From contig JAIPDL010000010.1 in assembly GCA_021737695.1 (NCBI GenBank), positions 1-61,429 on the forward strand: a DNA stretch of 61,429 nucleotides. The letters are read 5' to 3'. Origin of the DNA: Desulfotignum sp. GTDB taxonomy: Bacteria > Desulfobacterota > Desulfobacteria > Desulfobacterales > Desulfobacteraceae. The notes beneath the pieces were generated by a model. That model saw nothing but the letters and a program-made list of their open reading frames with translations, was not told the DNA's origin and ran no database searches. The position numbers were made by a program, and so were the translations under genes. This document shows positions 16,393 through 24,628 of the stretch, one piece after another (positions within the stretch are counted from its first letter, which is position 1; each line of letters opens with the position of its first letter).

Positions 16393-18294
16393 TTACCCCC
16401 TTCGAAATGCCAGCATGGTGATATCATCAGACTGTTCCGCGCCACGGGTGTAATCTGCCAGGGCCCTGCGCATGGCTTCCACCATGCCGTGACAATCAAG
16501 GTCCCGGTATTTTTCAATCTGCGCCAGTGTCCAGGCATCGCCGGACAATGCGTTTTCCGGATTCATGGCTTCGGTCACCCCATCCGTATAGATGAAGATC
16601 GCATCCCCCGGGGCAAAGATCAACTCGCCCTCATCAAAGGTAAAATCCGGCATACCGCCCACCACCACACCTTTCACGGTCGGCGGTGCCATGGCGGGCT
16701 TGCCGGCATGCAGCAGAAAAGGCGGATTGTGACCGCCATTGGCGTAGACACACTGTCCCGTGATCATGTTGATCCGGGCGCAAAACAGGGTCACGAACAT
16801 ACATGAATCATTGTCCCGGACCAATTCCCGGTTCAGCCGCGTCATGGTGGCTGCCGGACTGCGTTCCTCCTGCCAGATCGAGCGCAGAAACGTGCGGGTG
16901 ACCGCCATGAACAGAGCGGCCGGCACGCCTTTGCCGGAAACATCCCCCACGACCAGACAGAGTTCATCTTCATCGATCATGTAGAAATCGTAAAAATCAC
17001 CGCCGATCTCCCGGGCCGGTTCGAGAATCGCGTAAATCTCCATGTCGTTCCGGTTGGGAAACGGCGGAAACGTGTGCGGAACCAGACTCATCTGGATATC
17101 ACGGGCAATCTGCATTTCACTTTCAATCCGCTCCTTGGCTGCGGTTGTTTGTGCCAGATCAATCATGTAGCGCTTGAGATCGTTGCGCATGGATTCAAAC
17201 GCATTGGCCAGCCCCGCCACCTCATCTTTACCGGTGACAACCGGTAAAGAGACGTCAAGATTCCCCGTGGCCAGGGTGCGGGCGCCGGCTTCCAATTGTT
17301 GCAATGGACGGGATATCGAGCGGGCAATCAGTAAGGACATCACCAGCAACAGGACAAACCCGGATGCGCCGAAAAACAGGGTATTGCGGCTGAAATCGAA
17401 TACCACCCCCAGCAATTCATTTTCAGGAAACACCAGTCCCACGGACCATCCCGTGCTGGGAACGGGCGAAAAAGCCAGCCAGGCCGGTCTTGTATCCGTT
17501 AATCCGTCAAAGAACACAAACCCGGTTTCACCTTGGATCATCCGTTGACCGATTCTGCGCAAATTTTTGGAGCCACGCGCCTCGGCCAGACTGAAAATAC
17601 TTTCATTCATGATCAATTCCCCGGCCGGATGGGAAATAATCACACCCGTGGCTGATACGAGAAACGCATACCCGGAGCGGCCCACGGGTAACTGTGCCAG
17701 CATTTCCTGCAACCATTCCAAAGACACATCGCTTGTAATCACACCGGCGAATTCATCCTCAGCATCCCATATCGGCGCTGCGCGGGTTACCATGAGGACA
17801 TTGCCGCCGCCTTCATCAAAATACGGCTCCGTCCATATCGTGCGTGTCAGGTCCCGGGGCAGGGCAAACCAGTCCCACAAATCATACTGATACCCTGCCG
17901 CGTTTAAATCACCGCGTAAAAGCTTTTGGGCCATCGGTTCGCCGCGCCATACATAAGGGGCTTTGCCTTTGGGCCAGGGCGCAATGGCCGCGCCGAATAT
18001 CTCGGGATTGTCCGCCACCAGTTTTTCAAGCAGATCGTACTGTTGTGTGACAGTGTGCTCGTTTTCCGTCAACATGAAGGCAGCCGATTGCACCACCTTT
18101 TCCACGGCATACCCTGTCACTTCAATGCGGAAGGCAGTGGCCCGGGCCAGATGGTTGGATTTTTGCTCCAGCTCTTCCAGCAGGAGACCCCGGGCGGAAA
18201 TATAATTATATCCGATCACCGCCCCCAGTATGCCGCCGGCACCGATAATGATCATCAGGGCCATGCGCGGTGCGATGCGTATTTTACGGAACAT
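16393..18294 (-). CDS. Cache-HAMP-PP2C (SpoIIE/RsbU-type) membrane phosphatase
   Basis: About 633 aa. N-terminal helix (APRMALMIIIGAGGILGAVIG), an extracytoplasmic dCache-like sensor (about 40-310; WFALPRDLTRTIWTEPYFDEGGGNVLMVTRAAPIW), a second helix (NTLFFGASGFVLLLVMSLL), a HAMP segment (RPLQQLEAGARTLATGNLDVSLP) and a C-terminal PP2C phosphatase with GGDFYDFY, VGDVSGKGVPAALFM and YTDGVTEAMN. Family members control anti-sigma/anti-anti-sigma pathways. ATG 18294 has AAGGAG eight bases upstream; the frame extends further but without such a site. The start overlaps the end of the upstream binding-protein gene by 11 bases, so the two are translated together. Confidence 0.88.
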   Translation of the reverse strand: MFRKIRIAPRMALMIIIGAGGILGAVIGYNYISARGLLLEELEQKSNHLARATAFRIEVTGYAVEKVVQSAAFMLTENEHTVTQQYDLLEKLVADNPEIFGAAIAPWPKGKAPYVWRGEPMAQKLLRGDLNAAGYQYDLWDWFALPRDLTRTIWTEPYFDEGGGNVLMVTRAAPIWDAEDEFAGVITSDVSLEWLQEMLAQLPVGRSGYAFLVSATGVIISHPAGELIMNESIFSLAEARGSKNLRRIGQRMIQGETGFVFFDGLTDTRPAWLAFSPVPSTGWSVGLVFPENELLGVVFDFSRNTLFFGASGFVLLLVMSLLIARSISRPLQQLEAGARTLATGNLDVSLPVVTGKDEVAGLANAFESMRNDLKRYMIDLAQTTAAKERIESEMQIARDIQMSLVPHTFPPFPNRNDMEIYAILEPAREIGGDFYDFYMIDEDELCLVVGDVSGKGVPAALFMAVTRTFLRSIWQEERSPAATMTRLNRELVRDNDSCMFVTLFCARINMITGQCVYANGGHNPPFLLHAGKPAMAPPTVKGVVVGGMPDFTFDEGELIFAPGDAIFIYTDGVTEAMNPENALSGDAWTLAQIEKYRDLDCHGMVEAMRRALADYTRGAEQSDDITMLAFRRG

Positions 18295-19282
18295 GGACAA
18301 ACTCCTTGAAAGACGGGGCATCCGTGATCATTTTATGCGCCATCAACAGATCAACGGACCGGGAATAATTATCTTTGGAGAGGCGGCCAACCGTCCAGTC
18401 GCCGACGTACTCGGGAAAGATCGAGGAAAGCACGACAGTCAGCATCCAGCGCATGTGCGGACGATTGGCGGGCACTTTGGCTCCCCGGGCGTATTGCATC
18501 ACAATATCAAGGGTTTCTTCCGGATGGGTCTCAGCATATTCCCAGCCTTCAAGTGAGGCTGCGGCCATGGCCCGGCATACGGCCGGCTGGTTTTCAAGGG
18601 TTTTTTTCAGGCAATAGATGCCATCTTCCGGAAAAGGCGTATCAATGGATGCCAGGGAAAAAATCATCAATTCGTCCATGTCGATACCGGCCTGAAACAT
18701 CATGTGATATTCGTTGTAGTACATGGCTGTGCATGCATCCACACCCCGCTGTAAAAACAGGTTGATTGAATAATTCTGCTGGACGATCTGCGGCTGAATG
18801 TCATGGGCCTGGAAAAACGCCATAAACGGCGGACGGAACTGTCCCTTCCACACCCCCACACGACGTCCGTCCAGATCATGAACGCCGGTAATTCCACTGT
18901 CTTTCCAGACGATCAGAACCATGTTTGAACGATTGATAATCTGGGCGATATTGCGGACCGGAATCCCGTTTGACGCGTCCTTCAAGGCTGAAGCCAGCCA
19001 GCGGGTGGCAAAATCCGCGCGGCCGTCACGCAGGTACTCCCCCTGATCCCGGTCCGGTCCGCCGCGCAGGATGGTCACATCCAGGCCATGGGCCGCATAG
19101 ATGCCTTTTTCCAATGCCATGTAATATCCGGCAAACTGGGCCTGGTGCGTCCATTGCAGCATCAGTGTGACCGGCACCGTTGCTGAGGCATCTAAAGAAA
19201 CGTTTTCTGCCGCATGCGCCTTTGGCAGGATAAAAATCATTGCCGCGGCAACACAGCAACACAAACCCCTGATACTAATCAT
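18284..19282 (-). CDS. THI5/NMT1-like periplasmic substrate-binding protein
   Basis: About 332 aa from ATG 19282, which gives a good signal peptide (GLCCCVAAAMIFILPKAHA); the frame extends to 19348 with other starts (ATG 19321). The mature protein has the SsuA/THI5 pattern: LMLQWTHQAQFAGYYMALEKGIYAAHGLDVTILRGGP, then DFATRWLASAL, RRVGVWKGQF and CTAMYYNEYHMM. Such proteins bind thiamin precursors, sulfonates or other small ligands. There is no permease or ATPase beside it; instead it overlaps a Cache-HAMP-phosphatase gene, so a sensory rather than import role is likely. Confidence 0.8.
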   Translation of the reverse strand: MISIRGLCCCVAAAMIFILPKAHAAENVSLDASATVPVTLMLQWTHQAQFAGYYMALEKGIYAAHGLDVTILRGGPDRDQGEYLRDGRADFATRWLASALKDASNGIPVRNIAQIINRSNMVLIVWKDSGITGVHDLDGRRVGVWKGQFRPPFMAFFQAHDIQPQIVQQNYSINLFLQRGVDACTAMYYNEYHMMFQAGIDMDELMIFSLASIDTPFPEDGIYCLKKTLENQPAVCRAMAAASLEGWEYAETHPEETLDIVMQYARGAKVPANRPHMRWMLTVVLSSIFPEYVGDWTVGRLSKDNYSRSVDLLMAHKMITDAPSFKEFVHVP

Positions 19283-19421
19283 TGTCTCAAAAACCGCCCT
19301 GACGCTAATGGTTAATCCCATAATACCGATCCCGGTTACACGGGTCAAAACAGATAGTTAACAGACTGAATGTAAAAATCAAGCATATTATTTAACCATA
19401 CCCGCAGGTGCCCCCCCCGCA

Positions 19422-19435
19422 CGGCTGATCAGCCG
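19422..19435. repeat. 14-bp perfect palindrome between divergent genes
   Basis: CGGCTGATCAGCCG follows a run of eight or nine C. It lies between the THI5-like gene (minus) and the transglutaminase gene (plus). It could be an operator or part of a hairpin; nothing decides between these. Confidence 0.4.
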
Positions 19436-19526
19436 GGGCAAAAAACGGACATTGATTTTTTCCGGTTTCCTGGGGTATACACAGGGGGTGTTCAAAAGAT
19501 ATCAATCCCACGGAAAAGGAGTACCC

Positions 19527-20192
19527 ATGTCCGCCAGTCTGTCCGCCACCTATTTTATCGACAAGGATCATCCGGATATCATTGCGTTTTCAAAAAAATA
19601 TGCCGAAACCGGTACCACCGATAAAGAAAGGGCCGTGTCCCTGTACTATGCGGTAAGGGATTTGATCCGGTACAACCCTTACAGTATTGACCCGGTGAAA
19701 TCCAGTATCAAAGCCAGTGCTGTCCTGGCGAAAAAAGAAGGGTATTGTGTGGCCAAGGCCGTGCTGCTGGCCGCCTGTCTTCGAAGTCAGCAGATTCCGG
19801 CCCGGCTGGGGTTTGCCGATGTGAAAAACCATTTGAACACGGAGCGGCTCAAGGCATTGATGCAAACGGATCTGTTTGTGTGGCACGGGTTTACGGAAAT
19901 TTATCTGGACGGCAAATGGGTCAAGGCCACCCCGGCATTTAATTTAACCCTGTGTGAAGCGTTCAATGTCAAGCCCCTGGAATTTGACGGGACCTCTGAT
20001 TCTATTTTTCATCCCTTTGATAACTTAGGCAACCGGCACATGGAGTATGTGACCGATCATGGCAGTTTTGATGACCTGCCCTGGGAAAGAGCCCTGGCTG
20101 CCATGAAACAGGCCTATCCCAGGTATTTTGAGACCTATGAACGCAAAGCTGGAGATTTCAACGCAGAGGCGGTCCGGGAAAATAAGGGGTAG
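19527..20192 (+). CDS. Transglutaminase-like cysteine protease-fold protein
   Basis: 221 aa. The Cys-His-Asp triad of the transglutaminase core is visible: KKEGYCVAKAVLLAACLRSQQIPARLGFADV (Cys), LFVWHGFTEIYLDGKWVKATPAFN (His and the following Asp). ATG 19527 follows AAAAGGAG at ideal spacing; the frame extends upstream without a better site. No signal peptide, so cytosolic. Bacterial proteins of this type are peptidases or peptide N-glycanase-like hydrolases; substrate unknown. Confidence 0.85.
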   Translation: MSASLSATYFIDKDHPDIIAFSKKYAETGTTDKERAVSLYYAVRDLIRYNPYSIDPVKSSIKASAVLAKKEGYCVAKAVLLAACLRSQQIPARLGFADVKNHLNTERLKALMQTDLFVWHGFTEIYLDGKWVKATPAFNLTLCEAFNVKPLEFDGTSDSIFHPFDNLGNRHMEYVTDHGSFDDLPWERALAAMKQAYPRYFETYERKAGDFNAEAVRENKG

Positions 20193-20201
20193 GTATTGGG
20201 T

Positions 20202-20239
20202 CCCGGGTATCAGGTATGGGGGAATACCTGATACCCGGG
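20202..20239. terminator. 16-bp perfect hairpin between convergent genes
   Basis: CCCGGGTATCAGGTAT and its exact complement are separated by six bases (GGGGGA). The hairpin lies between the ends of the transglutaminase (20192) and MetE-like (20247) genes and has no T-run on either side. A bidirectional transcript end or RNA-stabilising structure is the simplest reading; a dispersed repeat is possible. Confidence 0.6.
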
Positions 20240-20246
20240 GATGGGG

Positions 20247-21320
20247 TTAGGCGTTTTGCCGGGCCCGGATTTTTTCAGACACGGCCTGGGTCAGTTCCAG
20301 CACCCTTGTGGCAGATGCCGGGTCCAAAGAGCCGGTGCCGCAGCTGGGAGTTACAAAAGACTGGGCCATGACCTTTTCTTCGGGGATGCCAAGGGCAGCG
20401 ACCTGCCGGATCTGTCCGGCCAGTTTTTCAGTCAATCCATCACTGGTCTGTTGGGCGATCAGGTCGGCATCCCCTGTGGGCACAATGCCCCAGGCCAGGA
20501 TACCGCCTTTGCCCAGAAACTTTTTGATGGCCTGGGGATATAAAATAAAATTGTCAAAATAGGAAAACGCATCAAAGGAGATGACGTCGATGGTGCTGTC
20601 CAGTAACAGGTCCCATTCCGTGTTGGCGCACACATGAACCCCGGCCAGACCGCTTTCCGCATGGATCTCCTGGGCGATTTCATCAAGGCAGCCCTGGACA
20701 TCGGCCCGGGTGATGGTGATGTATGCGGAGGTGCCGAACCCGGCCAGAGCCGGTTCATCCAGAAAAATAATGGGGGTGGCGCCCCGTGCGGCAAACTCTT
20801 TTGCCTGCCATCTGGCATTCATGGCCAGGCGTTTCACGGCCGCATCCCGTAACTGGTCATTGTAGAAAATATCCCGCTCCGCTTCATCTTTGACCGCCGT
20901 GCAGAAGGTGACAGGGCCGGTAACCTGACCTTTGAGCGCTTCAAACCGGCCCGGATCTTTGTCCACCCGTTCCAGGAAATGGAAAAATCCCTTGCCCGTC
21001 AAAGGGGTGAACGCGAATCGGGATGACTGAAAATCCGCGTCCGGTTCTGACAAAATGAGATAGTCTTCAAAAAACTGGATGAATTCCTCGTCAAACTGCG
21101 GGGTCTTTGTGTCGATAAACCAGGTATCCTCTTTTTCCGCCACGCCCGGAAGCCCGTACATGAATTGACGGACCATTCCTTCTTCCTTGAATTTGGGCAG
21201 CTGGACCCACAGAGGTACCTCCGGGGTGTGGGCAAACACCAGATCCAGGGCGTTGGCATGATCGTCCAGCGGCAGGCTGCCGATGAGAAGGGGAAGTCCG
21301 TTGGGGGTAAAACTATGCAT
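20247..21320 (-). CDS. Cobalamin-independent methionine-synthase-like (MetE C-terminal/UROD-fold) protein
   Basis: 357 aa, equivalent to only the catalytic half of E. coli MetE (753 aa). The zinc site is visible as GVHVCANTEW (His and Cys) and FVTPSCGTGSLDP (second Cys), with SFDAFSYFDNF and IPTGDAD-like segments typical of the TIM barrel. The MetE N-terminal domain that binds the polyglutamate tail is missing, as in archaeal and anaerobe core-MetE proteins, which take methyl groups from other donors such as methylcobalamin. Monocistronic; methyl donor and acceptor unproven. Confidence 0.8.
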   Translation of the reverse strand: MHSFTPNGLPLLIGSLPLDDHANALDLVFAHTPEVPLWVQLPKFKEEGMVRQFMYGLPGVAEKEDTWFIDTKTPQFDEEFIQFFEDYLILSEPDADFQSSRFAFTPLTGKGFFHFLERVDKDPGRFEALKGQVTGPVTFCTAVKDEAERDIFYNDQLRDAAVKRLAMNARWQAKEFAARGATPIIFLDEPALAGFGTSAYITITRADVQGCLDEIAQEIHAESGLAGVHVCANTEWDLLLDSTIDVISFDAFSYFDNFILYPQAIKKFLGKGGILAWGIVPTGDADLIAQQTSDGLTEKLAGQIRQVAALGIPEEKVMAQSFVTPSCGTGSLDPASATRVLELTQAVSEKIRARQNA

Positions 21321-21417
21321 GATATAACTCCTTTAGATATACATATATGTTCATTTGTTGTTATGTTTTCAATACAGATATATCATGCCTGTCGTCAAAA
21401 TAACATGTTTTTTTTAT

Positions 21418-22410
21418 TCAGGTGTCGGTATCGGTCTGTCGGACCGCCAGAACCGGGCAGCCTGCCCGGCTGATCACCCGCTCCGTGGTGGATCCCACCA
21501 GAAATTTTTCCAGCAGGCTGTGGCCCCTGACTCCTAAAACGATTAAGTCCACCTGGTTTTTTTCGGCAAATGTCAGCAGTTCCTGGTAAGGCTCTCCCTG
21601 CAGAACCGCTGTCACAGGTGTGCACCAGTGACGGCTTTCTTCGGGTACCATCCGGGCCAGCTGCCGTTCCAGTCTTTCCCGCAGCGCATCATTCCGCTGT
21701 GCATCCGGGTCATTGGCCTGTCGGGTGAGGCCTAAGTAATCAGACCGGTTCCAGCCTAAATAGTCGCCTTCCTGAACCTTGATATAGTCGGCACTGGAAA
21801 ATTCCACATGTTCCGTGGGCCGGACCACATGGGCCAGAAACAGCTGGGTTTCAAATTCCTGGGCCAGGCTCAGACCGTACTGAAACGCCAGGCTGGAATC
21901 CGGGGAAAAATCGCATCCCACCAAAATCCGGGTCAACAGTTTTTTGCGATCTCCGGGCAGGACGTCCGGCTCTGCCTTGCCGTGGAGTACCAGCACGGGG
22001 CAGGACAGGGTTTTCACCAGCCGGTCCGTGACCGATCCCACCAGAAACCGTTTCACGCCCGACCCGCCGTGGGTGGCAGCCACCACCATGTCCACGTCGG
22101 TCTCTTCGGCGATCCGGGCCAGTTCATCTGCCGGATGCCCCGTGGTGACCATGGTGTCACAGTCCATATCCAGGGTTTTGCCAATGTCTTCCAGCCGGGA
22201 TGCGGCATCCTGCCGCCGCTCCGCCTCGATTTTTTCAGACGCGATATAGGCCTGTCCGGCAGAAGACATCAGCACCATGTTGGACACCACATGGCACAGG
22301 GTGAGATGTGCCTCAAATTCTTTGGCCAAAGCCTGCCCATAGGACAGGGTCAGGTTGGTGAATTCACTGAAATCAACCGCGCACATGATTTTTTTGGGTA
22401 TGATTCTCAT
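21418..22410 (-). CDS. Tandem universal stress protein (two UspA domains)
   Basis: 330 aa made of two Usp domains. The first (about 1-148) starts KIMCAVDFSEFTNLTLSYGQALA and ends with the nucleotide-binding motif GGSGVKRFLVGSVTDRLV. The second (about 160-325) starts RILVGCDFSPDSSLAFQYGLSLA and ends RGHSLLEKFLVGSTTERVI, so both retain G-2x-G-9x-G(S/T). ATP-binding tandem Usps act in general stress or energy limitation. Confidence 0.92.
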   Translation of the reverse strand: MRIIPKKIMCAVDFSEFTNLTLSYGQALAKEFEAHLTLCHVVSNMVLMSSAGQAYIASEKIEAERRQDAASRLEDIGKTLDMDCDTMVTTGHPADELARIAEETDVDMVVAATHGGSGVKRFLVGSVTDRLVKTLSCPVLVLHGKAEPDVLPGDRKKLLTRILVGCDFSPDSSLAFQYGLSLAQEFETQLFLAHVVRPTEHVEFSSADYIKVQEGDYLGWNRSDYLGLTRQANDPDAQRNDALRERLERQLARMVPEESRHWCTPVTAVLQGEPYQELLTFAEKNQVDLIVLGVRGHSLLEKFLVGSTTERVISRAGCPVLAVRQTDTDT

Positions 22411-22426
22411 GACAGCCTCCTTTATA

Positions 22427-22665
22427 TTATTCCTGTGGTATGTTTTTCATCATGTCCTGAACCTGTTTCATCATTTCGTCCATCTGCTCAGCCGACGGCA
22501 TCTTTTCTTCGGAAAACTGGCTCATGTCCGGCATCACGGTTTCGGATTTCAAGTGACGATGTCCGCTGAAAATTCTTCAGCATGGACCCGGGCTGGCAGT
22601 GAAAAAAATCACCCGCTGGACAACAATGCGGCAACGATCAGTATGAGAACTGTTTTTTTGAGCAT
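22427..22665 (-). pseudogene. Decayed gene for a small secreted protein (DUF4412-like)
   Basis: A start with strong AAGGAGAG site encodes MLKKTVLILIVAALLSSG and then hits TGA. The frame resumes as FFSLPARVHAEEFSADIVT, a signal-peptidase site followed by the FSADI start typical of DUF4412-like exported proteins, then stops again. A second frame carries the plausible C-terminus MPDMSQFSEEKMPSAEQ and a DEMMKQVQDMMKNIPQE end. So there is one nonsense codon, a frameshift and loss of the central domain. The intact ribosome-binding site suggests recent decay. Family assignment is tentative. Confidence 0.6.
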
Positions 22666-22744
22666 GGAGCTCTCCTTGGATTAAATGGTTATTGATGATC
22701 TGAATTATACTGCTTTTTCCATCCGGCGGCAAAGGATTATCTGT

Positions 22745-23533
22745 TTAAAGATCGTTTTCAAATGCTTTGTAGGTATAAGGTACCTGGACAAACTCGGTCA
22801 GGGTGGACAGCCTGTTCAGGGAAAAGCCGTTTAGTATCCGGGAAAGGTTCACACCGATACCGGCATAAAGCGTCCGCTCCGGGGTGCCATGGGATGAAAA
22901 TCCCCTGGCGTAATATCCCAGGTGCAGTTCCAGGTATTTGAACAGCGGATGGGTGACCTGCTCAAAACCGTCCAGCTTGAGGGCCACCAGAAATTTCTGG
23001 CGTTCATAGTCGGTGAACACATCGGCCGTATCAAAACGGGGCCGGTACTCGATTCTGAAATCGATTTTTTTGTCCAGTTCCGGCCGGGTTCCGATAAAAT
23101 AGGCGGTGGCGCATCCCAGGGCATTCATGGCAAAATCTTCATAGGAAAATCCATATTCGGAAAAGGAATCTCCCAGCTCCATCCAGTTCATGATGGTAAA
23201 AGAAGACAGCGCTCCAAGCCGGAGACCCTGTTTTTGAGAATACCCCCAGGTTTCAAAGGTATGTGCCAGAAAATGGGACAAAGCATAGCTGGTATAAAAA
23301 TGTCCCAGTTTGTCTGCACCGCCTTCTTCGGTGTCTCGGGAAAACCAGCCTTCTCTTTTGGCGGAAGGCGTCGTGGAAAAATAATCCCAGTTGGCAATCC
23401 CCCACCCGGTGATCACGGCCAGGCCGGCGGCATTGGCATACACTACCTTTTTCTCTTTAGGGGTCTGTTGCCAGTCAAAGCCGGATGCCGTGACTGGAGA
23501 GACAAGCAGACAGAAGATAACGAGATATCGCAT
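22745..23533 (-). CDS. DUF2279 (YfiM-like) periplasmic/outer-membrane-associated protein
   Basis: 262 aa with signal peptide RYLVIFCLLVSPVTASG. The DUF2279 core is recognisable: ADKLGHFYTSYALSHFLAH, ...GALSSFTIMNWMELGDSFSEYGFSYEDFAMNALGCATAYF, with the conserved KxGHxxxxY-type motif. The C-terminal 100 residues are beta-rich (KFLVALKLDGFEQV...YLELHLGYYARGF), like an outer-membrane barrel fragment. ATG 23533 follows GGAGGAAA. Role unknown. The YkgJ-type gene ends 15 bases upstream on the same strand. Confidence 0.78.
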   Translation of the reverse strand: MRYLVIFCLLVSPVTASGFDWQQTPKEKKVVYANAAGLAVITGWGIANWDYFSTTPSAKREGWFSRDTEEGGADKLGHFYTSYALSHFLAHTFETWGYSQKQGLRLGALSSFTIMNWMELGDSFSEYGFSYEDFAMNALGCATAYFIGTRPELDKKIDFRIEYRPRFDTADVFTDYERQKFLVALKLDGFEQVTHPLFKYLELHLGYYARGFSSHGTPERTLYAGIGVNLSRILNGFSLNRLSTLTEFVQVPYTYKAFENDL

Positions 23534-23547
23534 ACATTTCCTCCGGG

Positions 23548-24339
23548 TCATGATTTTCTGGAAACGGATGTTCCGGTCCGGGGGGCAAAACTTCCATTGC
23601 ATCCGGTCATGGCGGCGTGTTTGGCGGTAAAAGGATATTGCCGGCAGACCTCAGGCTTGATGGGGTGGATGGTGCACACAAACCGGTCGGCATGATCCGG
23701 GCAGGGTGCAAGCCAGGGACAGGTCCGGGTGGTTTCTCCGGTGTCCGGATCCACCCAGATCCGGTATGTCGGACCTGAATCGCCTGCCGAAATGTTCCGG
23801 GTTTGGACCCAGGCCAGGATGTCGGTTCGTCCGCTTTCCCGCCAGCGCCGGACATCGGATTCCTCGCACCCGGTTTCATAATCCAGGGTGCGGCAGCATT
23901 CTCCGCACTGGTGGCAGATGAACCAGTCCATCTGTGCATGGGTCCAGATGCCTGAAATGGTGCCGGTGCGGTCAAGTCCGGCAATGGTGTGTGTCTGAAA
24001 CACCTGCCGGCAGATATCGGCCAGGGTCTTCAGGTCCGGGGGATCGGTTTCCAGGACATGAATCAGATAGAATCCCAGGTGATGATCTGTTGCCGGATCA
24101 AAGGTGGTTCCCCGCAGTACCGACACCCCGCTCCAATTTTCATTTCGGGCACTGATCCGGCATCGCTTTCCCAGAATCAGGGGGGCGATACGTCTGAACA
24201 GGTCCGGCTGCGGGCCGTAAGCCTGAAAGTCCAGGGCAACGGCATCCACGGCCTGGGCCGGGGTCAGAAATATTCCGTGCGGATCGCCGGCCGCTGAAAT
24301 CTGATCTGGGCGGTGTTTCAGAGAGTGTTTCCGGGTCAT
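23548..24339 (-). CDS. YkgJ-family cysteine-cluster protein with extra N-terminal domain
   Basis: 263 aa. The second half holds the zinc/iron-chelating cluster CHQCGECC, followed by the usual downstream cysteines (TCPWLAPC, FVCTIHPIKPEVCRQYP). The first 130 residues (ALDFQAYGPQPDLFRRIAPLILGKRC...) are not part of YkgJ and not recognised. ATG 24339 follows AAGGAGAAG. The function of YkgJ domains is unknown; they are suggested to bind Fe-S or Zn. Confidence 0.8.
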   Translation of the reverse strand: MTRKHSLKHRPDQISAAGDPHGIFLTPAQAVDAVALDFQAYGPQPDLFRRIAPLILGKRCRISARNENWSGVSVLRGTTFDPATDHHLGFYLIHVLETDPPDLKTLADICRQVFQTHTIAGLDRTGTISGIWTHAQMDWFICHQCGECCRTLDYETGCEESDVRRWRESGRTDILAWVQTRNISAGDSGPTYRIWVDPDTGETTRTCPWLAPCPDHADRFVCTIHPIKPEVCRQYPFTAKHAAMTGCNGSFAPRTGTSVSRKS

Positions 24340-24414
24340 GGCTTCTCCTTTGAAGCTTGCCTGAACCTGTGGGAAAACCGTATCGTTTTTCAAGAAACTT
24401 GGCAAGGGAAAACC

Positions 24415-24461
24415 ATCAAATAATTTTGATACCGGATAAGGAAGAATCAAAATAATTTGAT
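24415..24461. promoter_or_regulatory. Two tandem 16-bp palindromic operator candidates
   Basis: ATCAAATAATTTTGAT (24415-24430) and ATCAAAATAATTTGAT (24446-24461) are both perfect ATCAAA-N4-TTTGAT dyads. Their centres are 31 bases apart, close to three helical turns, so two dimers would bind one face of the DNA. They lie between the divergent YkgJ-type and TIM-barrel genes. The motif is the inside-out arrangement of an FNR half-site pair; the regulator is unknown. Confidence 0.55.
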
Positions 24462-24628
24462 CCGACCGGACGGAAAAACGGGGTGAACAGCTGGGGATTG
24501 ATTGACATGATCGATAATTCAAGTGCATTCGGGGAAACACAGAATTCTGGTATGATCATTGCAATTATTGCGATAAGATACTGTCTGAAAATTAAAATCA
24601 GCTGAACAAACCTGTCAGGAGGCATATC

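Noticed and set aside
22609-22611. UGA in the secreted-protein remnant as a second selenocysteine
   Set aside because: It falls inside the hydrophobic signal peptide and the frame is broken again soon after; decay is the simpler reading.
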